A DNA stretch of 15,503 bases, taken from NCBI GenBank assembly GCA_900556575.1, contig USPO01000012.1, positions 1 to 15,503 on the forward strand, given 5' to 3'. Below the pieces are notes generated by a model. That model did not search any database, was not told the DNA's origin, and saw only the letters and a list, made by a program, of their open reading frames with translations. Each line of letters opens with the position of its first letter. Position 1 is the stretch's first letter. The position numbers and the translations under genes are program-made. Origin of the DNA: an uncultured Eubacteriales bacterium (GTDB lineage Bacteria > Bacillota > Clostridia > UBA1381). This document shows, in pieces, positions 1 through 5,912 of the stretch.

Positions 1-51
1 AAAACAATCGAAAACTTCACAAAAGCAGTCGAACGGTTTGCGAATATGTAA
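1..51 (+). CDS. 3' end of an upstream gene (partial)
   Basis: The first 51 bases read as an open frame of 16 codons ending in TAA; the last residues are KAVERFANM. Only the C-terminus is in the window, so the product cannot be identified. The frame is plausible because the next 45 bases are AT-rich spacer before a good promoter, but a tail this short could also be chance. No hairpin terminator follows the stop, so some read-through into the next gene is possible. Confidence 0.45.
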   Translation, partial: KTIENFTKAVERFANM

Positions 52-95
52 ATCCCAACCGCTGCCCAATCAAACACATAAAATCAAATTAACGA

Positions 96-124
96 TTGAC
101 TTTTATCCTAATTTGTAGTACAAT
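96..124 (+). promoter_or_regulatory. Sigma-A-type promoter
   Basis: TTGACT (96-101) and TACAAT (119-124) are separated by exactly 17 bp, close to the vegetative consensus. Transcription would begin near 131, giving a leader of about 50 nt that ends in an AAGGAGG ribosome binding site at 171-177. It probably drives the gene at 182 and perhaps the whole plus-strand run to 3293. Confidence 0.8.
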
Positions 125-181
125 AATAAGTAAGAAATAATATTAATACAGTATGTAACCATATACGGTTAAGGAGGAAAT

Positions 182-637
182 ATGACTAATAAAATAATTT
201 CAGCAATCGCAGCCGCTTCACTTGCATCAGCCTGTGCGGTACCGGCTCTTGCGGCAGATGATATTACAGTAAATCTTGACGGAAATGCAGTAAGCTTTGA
301 TGTTGCACCTATTATAGAAAATGACCGTACGCTCGTACCGGTCCGTGCTATATTTGAGGCGCTCGGCGCTCAGGTTGAGTGGGACGAATCAACAAGAACA
401 GTTATTTCGGCAAAGGGTGACAGAAGCTGTGTACTTCAAATAGACAATACAGCTATGTTCGTTTCAACAACAGCGGACGGTTCGACAACAACGGACACGA
501 AAACGCTTGATGTTCCGGCAAAAATTGTTGATGACAGAACTCTTGTTCCGCTCCGCGCAATAAGCGAAGCGTATGACTGTACCGTTGACTGGGACGGCGA
601 GTCAAGAACCGTTACAATTACAACAACGGCAGAATGA
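182..637 (+). CDS. Small secreted copper-amine-oxidase-N-like double-repeat protein
   Basis: A 151-residue exported protein. Residues 1-24 form a signal peptide (lysine near the start, alanine-rich core, ALA cleavage site). The mature part is almost entirely two copies of the motif seen in the copper amine oxidase N-terminal-like family (Cu_amine_oxidN1): residues 42-74 and 112-144, each with a D-R-T-L-V-P-hydrophobic-R-A-I core followed by a VxWD turn. This family is common in secreted and surface proteins of Clostridia and Bacilli. It is thought to be a wall- or ligand-binding fold, not an enzyme, and no catalytic residues are present. The start at 182 is fixed by AAGGAGG just upstream. The gene is first behind the promoter at 96-124, and the DUF1294 gene follows after 25 bp. 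A longer relative with the same two motifs lies at 7903-9102. Family assignment is firm; function is unknown. Confidence 0.85.
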   Translation: MTNKIISAIAAASLASACAVPALAADDITVNLDGNAVSFDVAPIIENDRTLVPVRAIFEALGAQVEWDESTRTVISAKGDRSCVLQIDNTAMFVSTTADGSTTTDTKTLDVPAKIVDDRTLVPLRAISEAYDCTVDWDGESRTVTITTTAE

Positions 638-662
638 CCGTCGGTTAAAGGAAGAATAGATT

Positions 663-1163
663 ATGAATTCTGACAGTATATTATCGGCACTCAATTCGGC
701 GGCAGCATTTGCCGGAGAATATTTAAAAATGTTCGGCTCATGGATATGGGAGCTTTTGCAAAAGCTTTTTTCAAGCATTGCACTCTCTATTTCCACATGG
801 CTTTCCGGCATAACGCTGCCGATGATGCCTACAATACTGAAAATTTTTTCAAACAGAAAAATAAACTCAGCCGTTTTCTTTATTATAGTGGCATATATAG
901 TCATAATTAATATATGTGCATTTATAATGTACGGCTCGGACAAGAAGAAGGCTCAAACCCGAAAGGACCGCCGCATTTCCGAAAAATCACTCCTCAAGGT
1001 ATGTATTTTAGGCGGTGCATTGGGCGGTCTTTTGGGAATGCAGATTTTCAGACACAAGACACAGCATAAGAAATTCACCGTTACGGTGCCTCTTTTGTTT
1101 GTTTTGCAGCTGATTCTGTATAGCTTTATATTAGGCTTTTTAGGATTTTGGGCATTTTTTTAA
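663..1163 (+). CDS. DUF1294 family membrane protein
   Basis: A 166-residue integral membrane protein. The C-terminal half carries the DUF1294 signature: a hydrophobic helix at about 72-90, then YGSDKKKAQ, RRISEKSLL (103-111), the glycine-rich helix GGALGGLLGMQIFRHKT (117-133) and a last hydrophobic segment (about 140-166). DUF1294 proteins are usually only about 90 residues; here there is an extra N-terminal region of about 70 residues with two further hydrophobic stretches. The ATG at 663 has AAAGGAAG about 10 nt upstream. The biochemical role of DUF1294 is not established. It sits 25 bp after the secreted repeat protein and 56 bp before eutS, on the same strand, so co-transcription is plausible. 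Confidence 0.8.
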   Translation: MNSDSILSALNSAAAFAGEYLKMFGSWIWELLQKLFSSIALSISTWLSGITLPMMPTILKIFSNRKINSAVFFIIVAYIVIINICAFIMYGSDKKKAQTRKDRRISEKSLLKVCILGGALGGLLGMQIFRHKTQHKKFTVTVPLLFVLQLILYSFILGFLGFWAFF

Positions 1164-1170
1164 GGTATTA

Positions 1171-1185
1171 CCGCATAAAATGCGG
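1171..1185 (+). other. Small hairpin between the DUF1294 gene and eutS
   Basis: CCGCAT and ATGCGG pair perfectly (6 bp) around an AAA loop just after the DUF1294 stop codon. No T-tract follows, so it is not a convincing terminator. It might be a processing or stability element in a polycistronic transcript. Confidence 0.3.
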
Positions 1186-1219
1186 CAGCCCAACAAAATA
1201 ATACAGATAGGTAAATGAA

Positions 1220-1615
1220 ATGGATATAAAGGATATTTTATCAAACAGCGAACTTGATAACAACGGAGCCAAGCTCCGTATAATTCAGGAACTTGTTCCG
1301 GGTAAACAAATAACCCTCGCTCATATTATAGCAAGTCCCGACCCAATAATGTATTCAAAACTCGGTCTTGACCCAAGAATAGACTACGGCAGAAGCGCCA
1401 TAGGTATACTCACGGTAAGTCCGGCGGAAACAGCAATTATTGCCGCTGATATAGCAACGAAATCGGCAAATATTGACTTAAGCTTTGTTGACCGATTCAG
1501 CGGTACGCTTATAATTACGGGAATGGTGTCGGACGTTGACTCCGCAATGAAAGCAATCACCGACTATTGCCGCGATACATTGAATTTTACAGTCTGCGGC
1601 ATAACAAGAACATGA
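1220..1615 (+). CDS. eutS: Bacterial microcompartment shell protein EutS
   Basis: A 131-residue protein clearly of the EutS type: RIIQELVPGKQITLAHIIASP (20-40), SAIGILTVSPAETAIIAADIA (59-79), the LSFVDRFSGTLIITG strand-helix region (87-101) and a C-terminal LNFTVCGITRT (121-131). EutS is a circularly permuted BMC-domain protein whose bent hexamers form part of the shell of ethanolamine-utilisation compartments. The usual length is about 111 residues; this one has about 18 extra, polar N-terminal residues. The Shine-Dalgarno is weak (TAGGT about 8 nt upstream), but no better in-frame start lies before residue 44, inside the domain. Its stop overlaps the eutP start by 4 bp (ATGA), indicating translational coupling. 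No lyase, other shell protein or two-component regulator gene is in the window, so what this shell protein builds is unknown. Confidence 0.92.
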   Translation: MDIKDILSNSELDNNGAKLRIIQELVPGKQITLAHIIASPDPIMYSKLGLDPRIDYGRSAIGILTVSPAETAIIAADIATKSANIDLSFVDRFSGTLIITGMVSDVDSAMKAITDYCRDTLNFTVCGITRT

Positions 1616-2142
1616 AAAAGTTAATCCTTGTCGGCAGGAGCGAAGCCGGCAAAACAACGTTAAGGCAGGCACTCAAAGGCGAAAAGATACATTATCACAA
1701 AACCCAATATGTCAACCGATTTGACGCAATAATCGACACACCCGGAGAGTACATACAAAGCAAAAATCTTGCTGCCGGACTGGCAATGTACACATTTGAG
1801 GCTGACGTTGTCGGAATTCTGATGAGTGCAATCGAGCCTTACAGCCTTCTTTCCCCCGCCTGTACTCCGGTTTGCAACCGTGAAGTTATAGGCATTGTAA
1901 CAAAGATAAATCATCCGAATGCACGAGTTGATATGGCGGAAATGTGGCTCAGACTCTGCGGCTGCCGGAACATTTTCTTTGTAGATTCCAAAACCGGCGA
2001 AGGTGTTTGGAAGATATTAGAGTATCTTCGTGAACCCGGCGATGTAATGCCCTGGGAAGAGGACGGAAATGTAATCGAAAATGACATTGAAGTTCCCGAA
2101 ACGGAGATTAATCGAACCAACTCCAAAAAGGAAACAGAATAA
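1612..2142 (+). CDS. eutP: EutP/PduV-family GTPase-like protein
   Basis: A 176-residue P-loop protein. The Walker A/G1 motif is GRSEAGKT (8-15), G3 is IDTPGEY (41-47), and a degenerate G4 is TKIN (97-100), where relatives usually have TKxD. EutP and PduV accompany microcompartment operons; Salmonella EutP has been reported to act as an acetate kinase, and PduV associates with the compartment. The ATG at 1612 overlaps the eutS stop. An in-frame TTG further upstream would add 15 residues inside eutS and is less likely, because the ATGA overlap and the immediate P-loop context fit the family. After the GTPase core (to about 145) there is an acidic tail of about 30 residues. The stop overlaps the next start by 1 bp, so eutS, eutP and the permease are one translational unit. 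Confidence 0.9.
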   Translation: MKKLILVGRSEAGKTTLRQALKGEKIHYHKTQYVNRFDAIIDTPGEYIQSKNLAAGLAMYTFEADVVGILMSAIEPYSLLSPACTPVCNREVIGIVTKINHPNARVDMAEMWLRLCGCRNIFFVDSKTGEGVWKILEYLREPGDVMPWEEDGNVIENDIEVPETEINRTNSKKETE

Positions 2143-3293
2143 TGGGTTTTGACAAAGCGAAAATCAAACAAATAATGCAGCTTATGCTGCTTGCGGGAGC
2201 AATTGTTCTTTGCGTCCTGCACAGTGATACAATTATAGAAAAAATAATCTTTGCCGCAAAAATACTATCAACCTTTATTGCCGGATTGGCGGTAGCCTTT
2301 GTTTTTAACATTCCTATGGCATTTTTTGAAAGAAAATTTTTCGGCAAAGCAAAAAATCCAAAGCTTAAAAGCGTGGCGAGGACATTCAGTTTCATAACGG
2401 CATTATTGGCAATATTAGCGGTTATTGCTATTGTGTCGGTTGCCGTTGTTCCTCAGCTTATACGCACTATTACGGACCTGGCGAATCATATGCCGCAATA
2501 TCTGAACAAGACAATAAACAGACTGCAATGGCAGTTTTATAAATACCCCTGGATTACAGACTATTTGCAAAGCATAGACTTCCAAAGAATAGACTGGGCA
2601 TCACTTGCGCAAAAGCTTGTTGAATTTTTTTCTTCCGGATTCGGAAATGTGGTAACAAACACATTCAGCATTGCAGGTCGTGTTGTCGGCGGATTTGTGA
2701 ATGCAATAGTTGCGACAATATTCGGAATATATATTTTATTCCAAAAGGAAAAGCTCATAAGACAAATAAAAATGATACTGCACGCATATATGCCCATACG
2801 GGGATATTTATGGATACGAAAAACCACAAGACTTCTGCACAAGAATTTTAAAAACTTTATTACGGGTCAATGCCTTGAAGCCTGCATAATATTTGTGCTT
2901 TTCATTGTGGTACTTTCGATACTCCGCACACCATATGCACTTCTTATATCGGTATTAATTGCATTCATGTCATTGATACCTATTGTAGGTGCGGTTGTGG
3001 GTGCGGTTGCATCGGCACTCCTGATACTTATGGTATCACCCATAAAAATGATTATATTCCTGATTGCATATATGGTAATTCAGCAAATCGAAACAAACCT
3101 CATCTATCCGAGGGTAGTAGGCGGAACAGTCGGACTTCCGGCAATATGGGTTCTTGCCGCCGTAACAATCGGTTCAAGTCTGATGGGTGTTCTCGGAATG
3201 CTGACATTTATTCCGCTTTTTGCAACAATATACTCTCTGCTGCGTGACGATGTCTACGCAAAGAACCGTCAAAAGCGGACGCAGATAAAATAA
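2142..3293 (+). CDS. AI-2E family transporter (permease)
   Basis: A 383-residue polytopic membrane protein with roughly eight hydrophobic segments. A paired block lies at the N-terminus (about 9-65), a soluble middle part follows (about 95-160), and the C-terminal helices carry the family signature LIYPRVVGGTVGLPAIWVLA (about 316-335) followed by a Gly-rich helix and IPLFATIYSLLRD. The AI-2E exporter family (former UPF0118, including YdiK/PerM and TqsA relatives) has mixed functions, from autoinducer export to Na+/H+ antiport, so the substrate cannot be called here. AAAAAGGAAAC about 8 nt before the ATG serves as ribosome binding site, and the start overlaps the eutP stop by one base. This tight coupling with eutS-eutP is unusual. 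A strong terminator lies 14 bp after the stop. Confidence 0.9.
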   Translation: MGFDKAKIKQIMQLMLLAGAIVLCVLHSDTIIEKIIFAAKILSTFIAGLAVAFVFNIPMAFFERKFFGKAKNPKLKSVARTFSFITALLAILAVIAIVSVAVVPQLIRTITDLANHMPQYLNKTINRLQWQFYKYPWITDYLQSIDFQRIDWASLAQKLVEFFSSGFGNVVTNTFSIAGRVVGGFVNAIVATIFGIYILFQKEKLIRQIKMILHAYMPIRGYLWIRKTTRLLHKNFKNFITGQCLEACIIFVLFIVVLSILRTPYALLISVLIAFMSLIPIVGAVVGAVASALLILMVSPIKMIIFLIAYMVIQQIETNLIYPRVVGGTVGLPAIWVLAAVTIGSSLMGVLGMLTFIPLFATIYSLLRDDVYAKNRQKRTQIK

Positions 3294-3306
3294 AGTAAAA
3301 TAAATC

Positions 3307-3342
3307 GGCAGCTGCAAGGCTTAATCTGCAGCTGCCTTTTTT
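3307..3342 (+). terminator. Rho-independent terminator after the eutS-eutP-permease unit
   Basis: A perfect 10-bp stem, GGCAGCTGCA (3307-3316) and TGCAGCTGCC (3327-3336), with a 10-nt loop is followed by six T's (3337-3342). It abuts the last codon of the convergent CDF gene. The A-rich left flank gives a weaker T-rich tract on the minus strand, so it may serve both genes. Confidence 0.92.
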
Positions 3343-4233
3343 CTATATTTCCTTTGGATTAACGTGCACCATGCAATGCTTTACCGCCGGAAACGCTTTT
3401 TCTATCTTGTCATGAACATTTTCCGCGACGGCATGAGAACGGTACAGCGTCCACTCTCCGTTGCAGCCTATTTCAACATCCACATAAAGCTTAGATCCAA
3501 ACTTCCTCGTCTTTAGGCTGTCGATACAGACCACACCGTCCTCGGACAGTACCGCTTTTTTTATATCCTCGTTTGTTTCACTGTCCGCCGCCTTGTCTAC
3601 AAGCTCATTTGCCGCCTCGCTAAAAATTTCATATGCCGCCTTTATTACAAATATGCATATAATAACACTTGCGATAGGGTCACATATCGGCATACCCAAA
3701 AGTGACAGCAGTACACCTATAAATGAACCGATTGAGGACATAGCGTCCGAACGATGATGCCATGCATCAGCCTTCAATGCGGTTGAATTTATTTCTCTTG
3801 CCGCGTGCATCGTATAATGATACATCCATTCCTTTGACGCAATCGATATTAATGCCGCTGCCAGCGCCGCAGCACCCGGAACAGCCGCCTCCTTATAACC
3901 GCCGCTTACTATCGAACGGATACCCGACATTCCTATCCCAACACCGGTTGCAAACAGTAAAATCGCAAGCATTACCGAAAACATACTTTCAATTCTCTCA
4001 TGACCGTAGGGATGCCCCTCATCCGCACTCTTTGCCGAAAGATTCACTCCGGCGATTACCGCAAAAGTCGAAAGCACATCCGACAAACTATGCACCGCAT
4101 CGGAAATCAAAGCCGCAGAATGTGCAAAAATTCCCGCCAAAAGCTTTAATACCGAAAGCGCCACATTTACTATTATACTAACCACTGAAACGTGGTTTGC
4201 TGTTTTTACATGAATATTTATTCCCGGTTCCAT
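3343..4233 (-). CDS. Cation diffusion facilitator (CDF) family metal exporter
   Basis: A 296-residue membrane protein of the CDF family, which exports divalent metals (Zn, Fe, Mn, Co or Cd) using proton antiport. Visible features are the TM2 metal site with D45 and H48-x3-D52 in SDAVHSLSD, the conserved loop GHPYGHERIE (73-82), the TM5 metal site H159-x3-D163 in ADAWHHRSD, and a cytoplasmic C-terminal dimerisation domain (about 212-296) ending HCMVHVNPKE. Length matches the family. Metal specificity cannot be fixed from sequence alone; the HxxxD pair in both sites resembles Zn-type members more than the DxxxD site of FieF/YiiP. The ATG has GGAGGAA 6 nt upstream and a near-consensus promoter further upstream. 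It is monocistronic and convergent with the permease gene. Confidence 0.92.
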   Translation of the reverse strand: MEPGINIHVKTANHVSVVSIIVNVALSVLKLLAGIFAHSAALISDAVHSLSDVLSTFAVIAGVNLSAKSADEGHPYGHERIESMFSVMLAILLFATGVGIGMSGIRSIVSGGYKEAAVPGAAALAAALISIASKEWMYHYTMHAAREINSTALKADAWHHRSDAMSSIGSFIGVLLSLLGMPICDPIASVIICIFVIKAAYEIFSEAANELVDKAADSETNEDIKKAVLSEDGVVCIDSLKTRKFGSKLYVDVEIGCNGEWTLYRSHAVAENVHDKIEKAFPAVKHCMVHVNPKEI

Positions 4234-4291
4234 AATTTATTCCTCCAATATTACCACTCTGTTTTATATAACTTATTTCGCTTATATTATG

Positions 4292-4320
4292 ACTATACCA
4301 CTATATTGCAAAAAAGTCAA
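4292..4320 (-). promoter_or_regulatory. Sigma-A-type promoter of the CDF gene
   Basis: On the minus strand TTGACT (4320-4315) and TATAGT (4297-4292) are 17 bp apart. The start would be near 4285, giving a leader of about 50 nt before the CDF ATG. One copy of a 12-bp direct repeat lies in the spacer. Confidence 0.75.
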
Positions 4321-4467
4321 TAGAAAACATTGTTGCATACACCCATTGTCCCGTTAGTCGGAGGTTCGTTAAATGAGTAGTGATAAATGCAGATTAGACA
4401 GGCTGATGTAAAAGTACACCTCTCAAATTATGAGCCGATTTTACACTTTTCCGATACTATATTGCAA
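4300..4467. repeat. 12-bp direct repeat pair flanking an intergenic segment
   Basis: ACTATATTGCAA occurs exactly at 4300-4311 and again at 4456-4467. The first copy lies between the -35 and -10 of the CDF promoter; the second contains the -35 (TTGCAA) of the plus-strand promoter for the gene at 4589. The same sequence in two divergent promoters could be an operator, or the ends of a deleted or inserted segment. The 144 bp between them hold no recognised gene. Confidence 0.5.
4373..4411 (+). other. Possible 12-codon mini-ORF with a ribosome binding site
   Basis: GGAGG (4360-4364) stands 8 nt before an ATG that opens a frame encoding MSSDKCRLDRLM and stop. An overlapping frame (4387-4488, 33 codons) starts inside it. 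Neither resembles a protein I recognise, and no promoter is evident directly upstream. This could be an upstream peptide, a decayed gene, or chance. The 355 bases between the CDF gene and the next gene hold otherwise only the two promoters and the direct repeats. Confidence 0.2.
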
Positions 4468-4489
4468 GAAAACATTAATAAAATATGAT
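4462..4489 (+). promoter_or_regulatory. Putative promoter of the secreted-protein/small-peptide operon
   Basis: TTGCAA (4462-4467) and TATGAT (4484-4489) are 16 bp apart, followed by an A-rich stretch. This would start transcription near 4496 and give a leader of about 90 nt before the ATG at 4589. The match is weaker than the other promoters in the window. Confidence 0.5.
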
Positions 4490-4588
4490 AAAATTGTTAC
4501 ATAAGAATTTGGGAATTATCCAAATACGGAGAGAACAGAGAGAGAAATTACATATATGCCGTACAGACGGCAGAAAGGGATGATAATT

Positions 4589-5413
4589 ATGATTAAACAG
4601 GCAATCAGTGCATTCGCAGCAGCCGTTGCCGTTAGCTTTGCATCAGCAGCTTTTGCAGAAAATGCAAATGTTGTAGAAAAACTTCCGGTAACTAATTTTA
4701 CACTTACCGATACCGGAAAAGAAGGTGCTGCAATAGACAGTGACACTCAGAAAATCACATTGACTTATTTTTCAGAAGGTCAAAAAAAGGGGAACTCTTG
4801 GACAAATTTAGATGATGGTAAATATGATGCAGAATCTTATCTTAAGTATACCGCTCCTGCTGACGGTAAAGTAACTTTTGCATTCAAGGCTGATAAGACT
4901 AATTATACAGATAAAGGCAAAAATAACAGGCCAAGAATATACTGGACTTATGATAACGATGGTAAACCTTATGCTAAAGCCTTAATTCCAAGTGATTGTG
5001 GCGGATATTTCGCTCCGGAAGGTGCAAACTTGGAAGCTGATTTTTCTCTTGATGTAAAAGAAAATACAGTATATTATATATATGGTTATAGTTGGTTTGG
5101 AAACAATACTCGCACAACTTACACCCTAACCGACTTCAAGTTCACATCAACAGCCGACATCACAGCAGCTACGGAGTACAAAACAACAGAATACAGCGGC
5201 ACAGACAAAGGCTTTACAGCAAATCTGACAGGTTCAGATGCAGGTACAATTAACTGGTATGCTAAGTCATCAGGTGCCGCAGCATATTCAAAAATAGGCA
5301 GCGTTTCTACCGGTATTACAGGCGAGGATTCGACAACCTTTACAGCCGGACTCGTAATTTCAGAAATAGACGGCAATGATTTCAACTATGAAATCGGCGC
5401 ATCAATAAACTAA
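4589..5413 (+). CDS. Secreted beta-rich protein of unknown function
   Basis: A 274-residue exported protein. Residues 1-23 form a signal peptide with an AFA cleavage site. Residues about 45-187 look like a beta-sandwich, carbohydrate-binding-like module with a YLKYTAPADGKVTFAFK strand pair, many aromatic residues, and an LDVKENTVYYIYGY strand near its end. A second short beta-rich part follows (about 195-274). The ATG at 4589 is preferred over in-frame ATGs at 4556 and 4580 because AAAGGG (4574-4579) is correctly spaced and the signal peptide then starts properly. The central module resembles part of the giant enzyme at 11486-15503 (LKYTAPSDGKFTVY, LDVKKGETYYTYV). Codon choice is AT-ending through the module and switches to GC-ending at about 5110. 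The gene is followed after 15 bp by a 60-residue peptide gene. It may bind glycans; no catalytic motif is visible. Confidence 0.78.
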   Translation: MIKQAISAFAAAVAVSFASAAFAENANVVEKLPVTNFTLTDTGKEGAAIDSDTQKITLTYFSEGQKKGNSWTNLDDGKYDAESYLKYTAPADGKVTFAFKADKTNYTDKGKNNRPRIYWTYDNDGKPYAKALIPSDCGGYFAPEGANLEADFSLDVKENTVYYIYGYSWFGNNTRTTYTLTDFKFTSTADITAATEYKTTEYSGTDKGFTANLTGSDAGTINWYAKSSGAAAYSKIGSVSTGITGEDSTTFTAGLVISEIDGNDFNYEIGASIN

Positions 5414-5428
5414 AGGAGGTATACAAGC

Positions 5429-5611
5429 ATGAAAAAATCTTATACAAGCCCTAATCTCAAAATAGATATGTTCTGTTCTGAGAACATCATCACAACAAGC
5501 GGCGGAGATGATCAGACTCATTCATTGGCAGATGATATGAGCAAGAACGGCAACGTAACCTCCGTAACACAGATGTCATTTAATGACTTCAAGTCAATGA
5601 TTGTACTTTAA
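5429..5611 (+). CDS. 60-residue small protein of unrecognised function
   Basis: A short gene with a near-ideal Shine-Dalgarno, AAGGAGGT at 5413-5420, 8 nt before the ATG, suggesting high expression. The product begins MKKSYTSPNLKIDMFCSENI, then a Thr/Ser/Gly/Asp-rich hydrophilic middle (TTSGGDD at about 22-28), and ends in a hydrophobic-acid pattern. It has one cysteine (Cys16) and no signal peptide or membrane segment. Openings of the form MKK-x-Y-x-x-P-x-L with a later I-I-T-T-S are, from memory, frequent in small proteins of gut Clostridia, but their function is not known to me. The double glycine at 25-26 could resemble a leader-peptide boundary, yet no maturation enzyme or peptidase-transporter gene is nearby. 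It is co-transcribed with the secreted protein at 4589 and ends before a strong terminator. Confidence 0.75.
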   Translation: MKKSYTSPNLKIDMFCSENIITTSGGDDQTHSLADDMSKNGNVTSVTQMSFNDFKSMIVL

Positions 5612-5642
5612 TTAAGCAAATTCCTAAAAGATTGATATAAAA

Positions 5643-5691
5643 ATCCGGTATCATACACTCTACTCTCTCTGGAATGATGCCGGATATTTTT
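5643..5691 (+). terminator. Terminator of the 4589-5611 operon
   Basis: A 12-bp stem with one G-U pair is formed by ATCCGGTATCAT (5643-5654) and ATGATGCCGGAT (5674-5685). It has a 19-nt pyrimidine-rich loop and ends in TTTTT at 5687-5691. A's on the left flank make it usable in both directions. Its stem and loop closely resemble the hairpin at 5855-5900. Confidence 0.9.
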
Positions 5692-5760
5692 ATACTTTTT
5701 TGACTATGCTTAGATTATAATTTTTTTCATACTTTTAAGCTTTTACGAAAAAAATTGAAA

Positions 5761-5789
5761 TAGACAAAACAGCAAAAAAGTAGTATAAT
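5761..5789 (+). promoter_or_regulatory. Orphan sigma-A-type promoter
   Basis: TAGACA (5761-5766) and a perfect TATAAT (5784-5789) are 17 bp apart. No coding gene follows on this strand before a terminator, which is why a small RNA is proposed. Predicted start is at about 5797, exactly where the first hairpin begins. Confidence 0.7.
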
Positions 5790-5796
5790 AATTATA

Positions 5797-5912
5797 GGCT
5801 AATAAAGAACAGCAAATTAGCCGATCAAGTGATTTCCTGATACTTGATACATAAAAATCCGGCATCTCCCCTCTACTCTCTCAACCTTGATGCCGGATTT
5901 CTATATTTTTTT
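5797..5912 (+). ncRNA. Candidate small non-coding RNA with three hairpins
   Basis: The predicted transcript runs from the +1 of the orphan promoter to a T-rich tract ending at 5912, about 115 nt. It would fold into three successive hairpins: GGCTAAT/ATTAGCC (5797-5803 with 5816-5822), ATCAAGT/ACTTGAT (5824-5830 with 5842-5848), and the terminator stem AAATCCGGCATC/GATGCCGGATTT (5855-5866 with 5889-5900). There is no ORF with a ribosome binding site inside. It matches no RNA family I recognise. It lies between the small-peptide operon and a convergent AraC-family gene, and its 3' end overlaps the last codons of that gene. All of this is inferred from sequence. Confidence 0.5.
5855..5900. terminator. 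Bidirectional terminator between the candidate RNA and the AraC-family gene
   Basis: A perfect 12-bp stem with a 22-nt loop. On the plus strand it is followed by TTTCTATATTTTTTT; on the minus strand the stem runs into TTTTTA, directly after the AraC-family stop codon at 5901. The loop shares CTCTACTCTCTC with the terminator at 5643-5691. Confidence 0.85.

Noticed and set aside
602..943. Minus-strand open frame overlapping the ends of two plus-strand genes
   Set aside because: It has no ribosome binding site and composition typical of an antisense shadow, and it overlaps two well-supported genes.
1171..1185. Hairpin before eutS considered as an EutV (ANTAR) antitermination site or terminator
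   Set aside because: There is one hairpin, not the expected pair, the loop does not have the required hexaloop pattern, and no T-tract follows.
4341..4380. GAGGTTCG-like stretch considered as a tRNA T-arm or attachment site remnant
   Set aside because: No acceptor stem, anticodon arm or CCA end can be built around it.
4387..4488. 33-codon plus-strand frame in the intergenic region
   Set aside because: There is no ribosome binding site at useful distance, it runs through the -35 and -10 of the next promoter, and frames of this length are expected by chance in AT-rich DNA.
5700..5721. TTGACT and TATAAT considered as another promoter after the small-peptide terminator
   Set aside because: The spacing is only 10 bp, too short for a sigma-A promoter.
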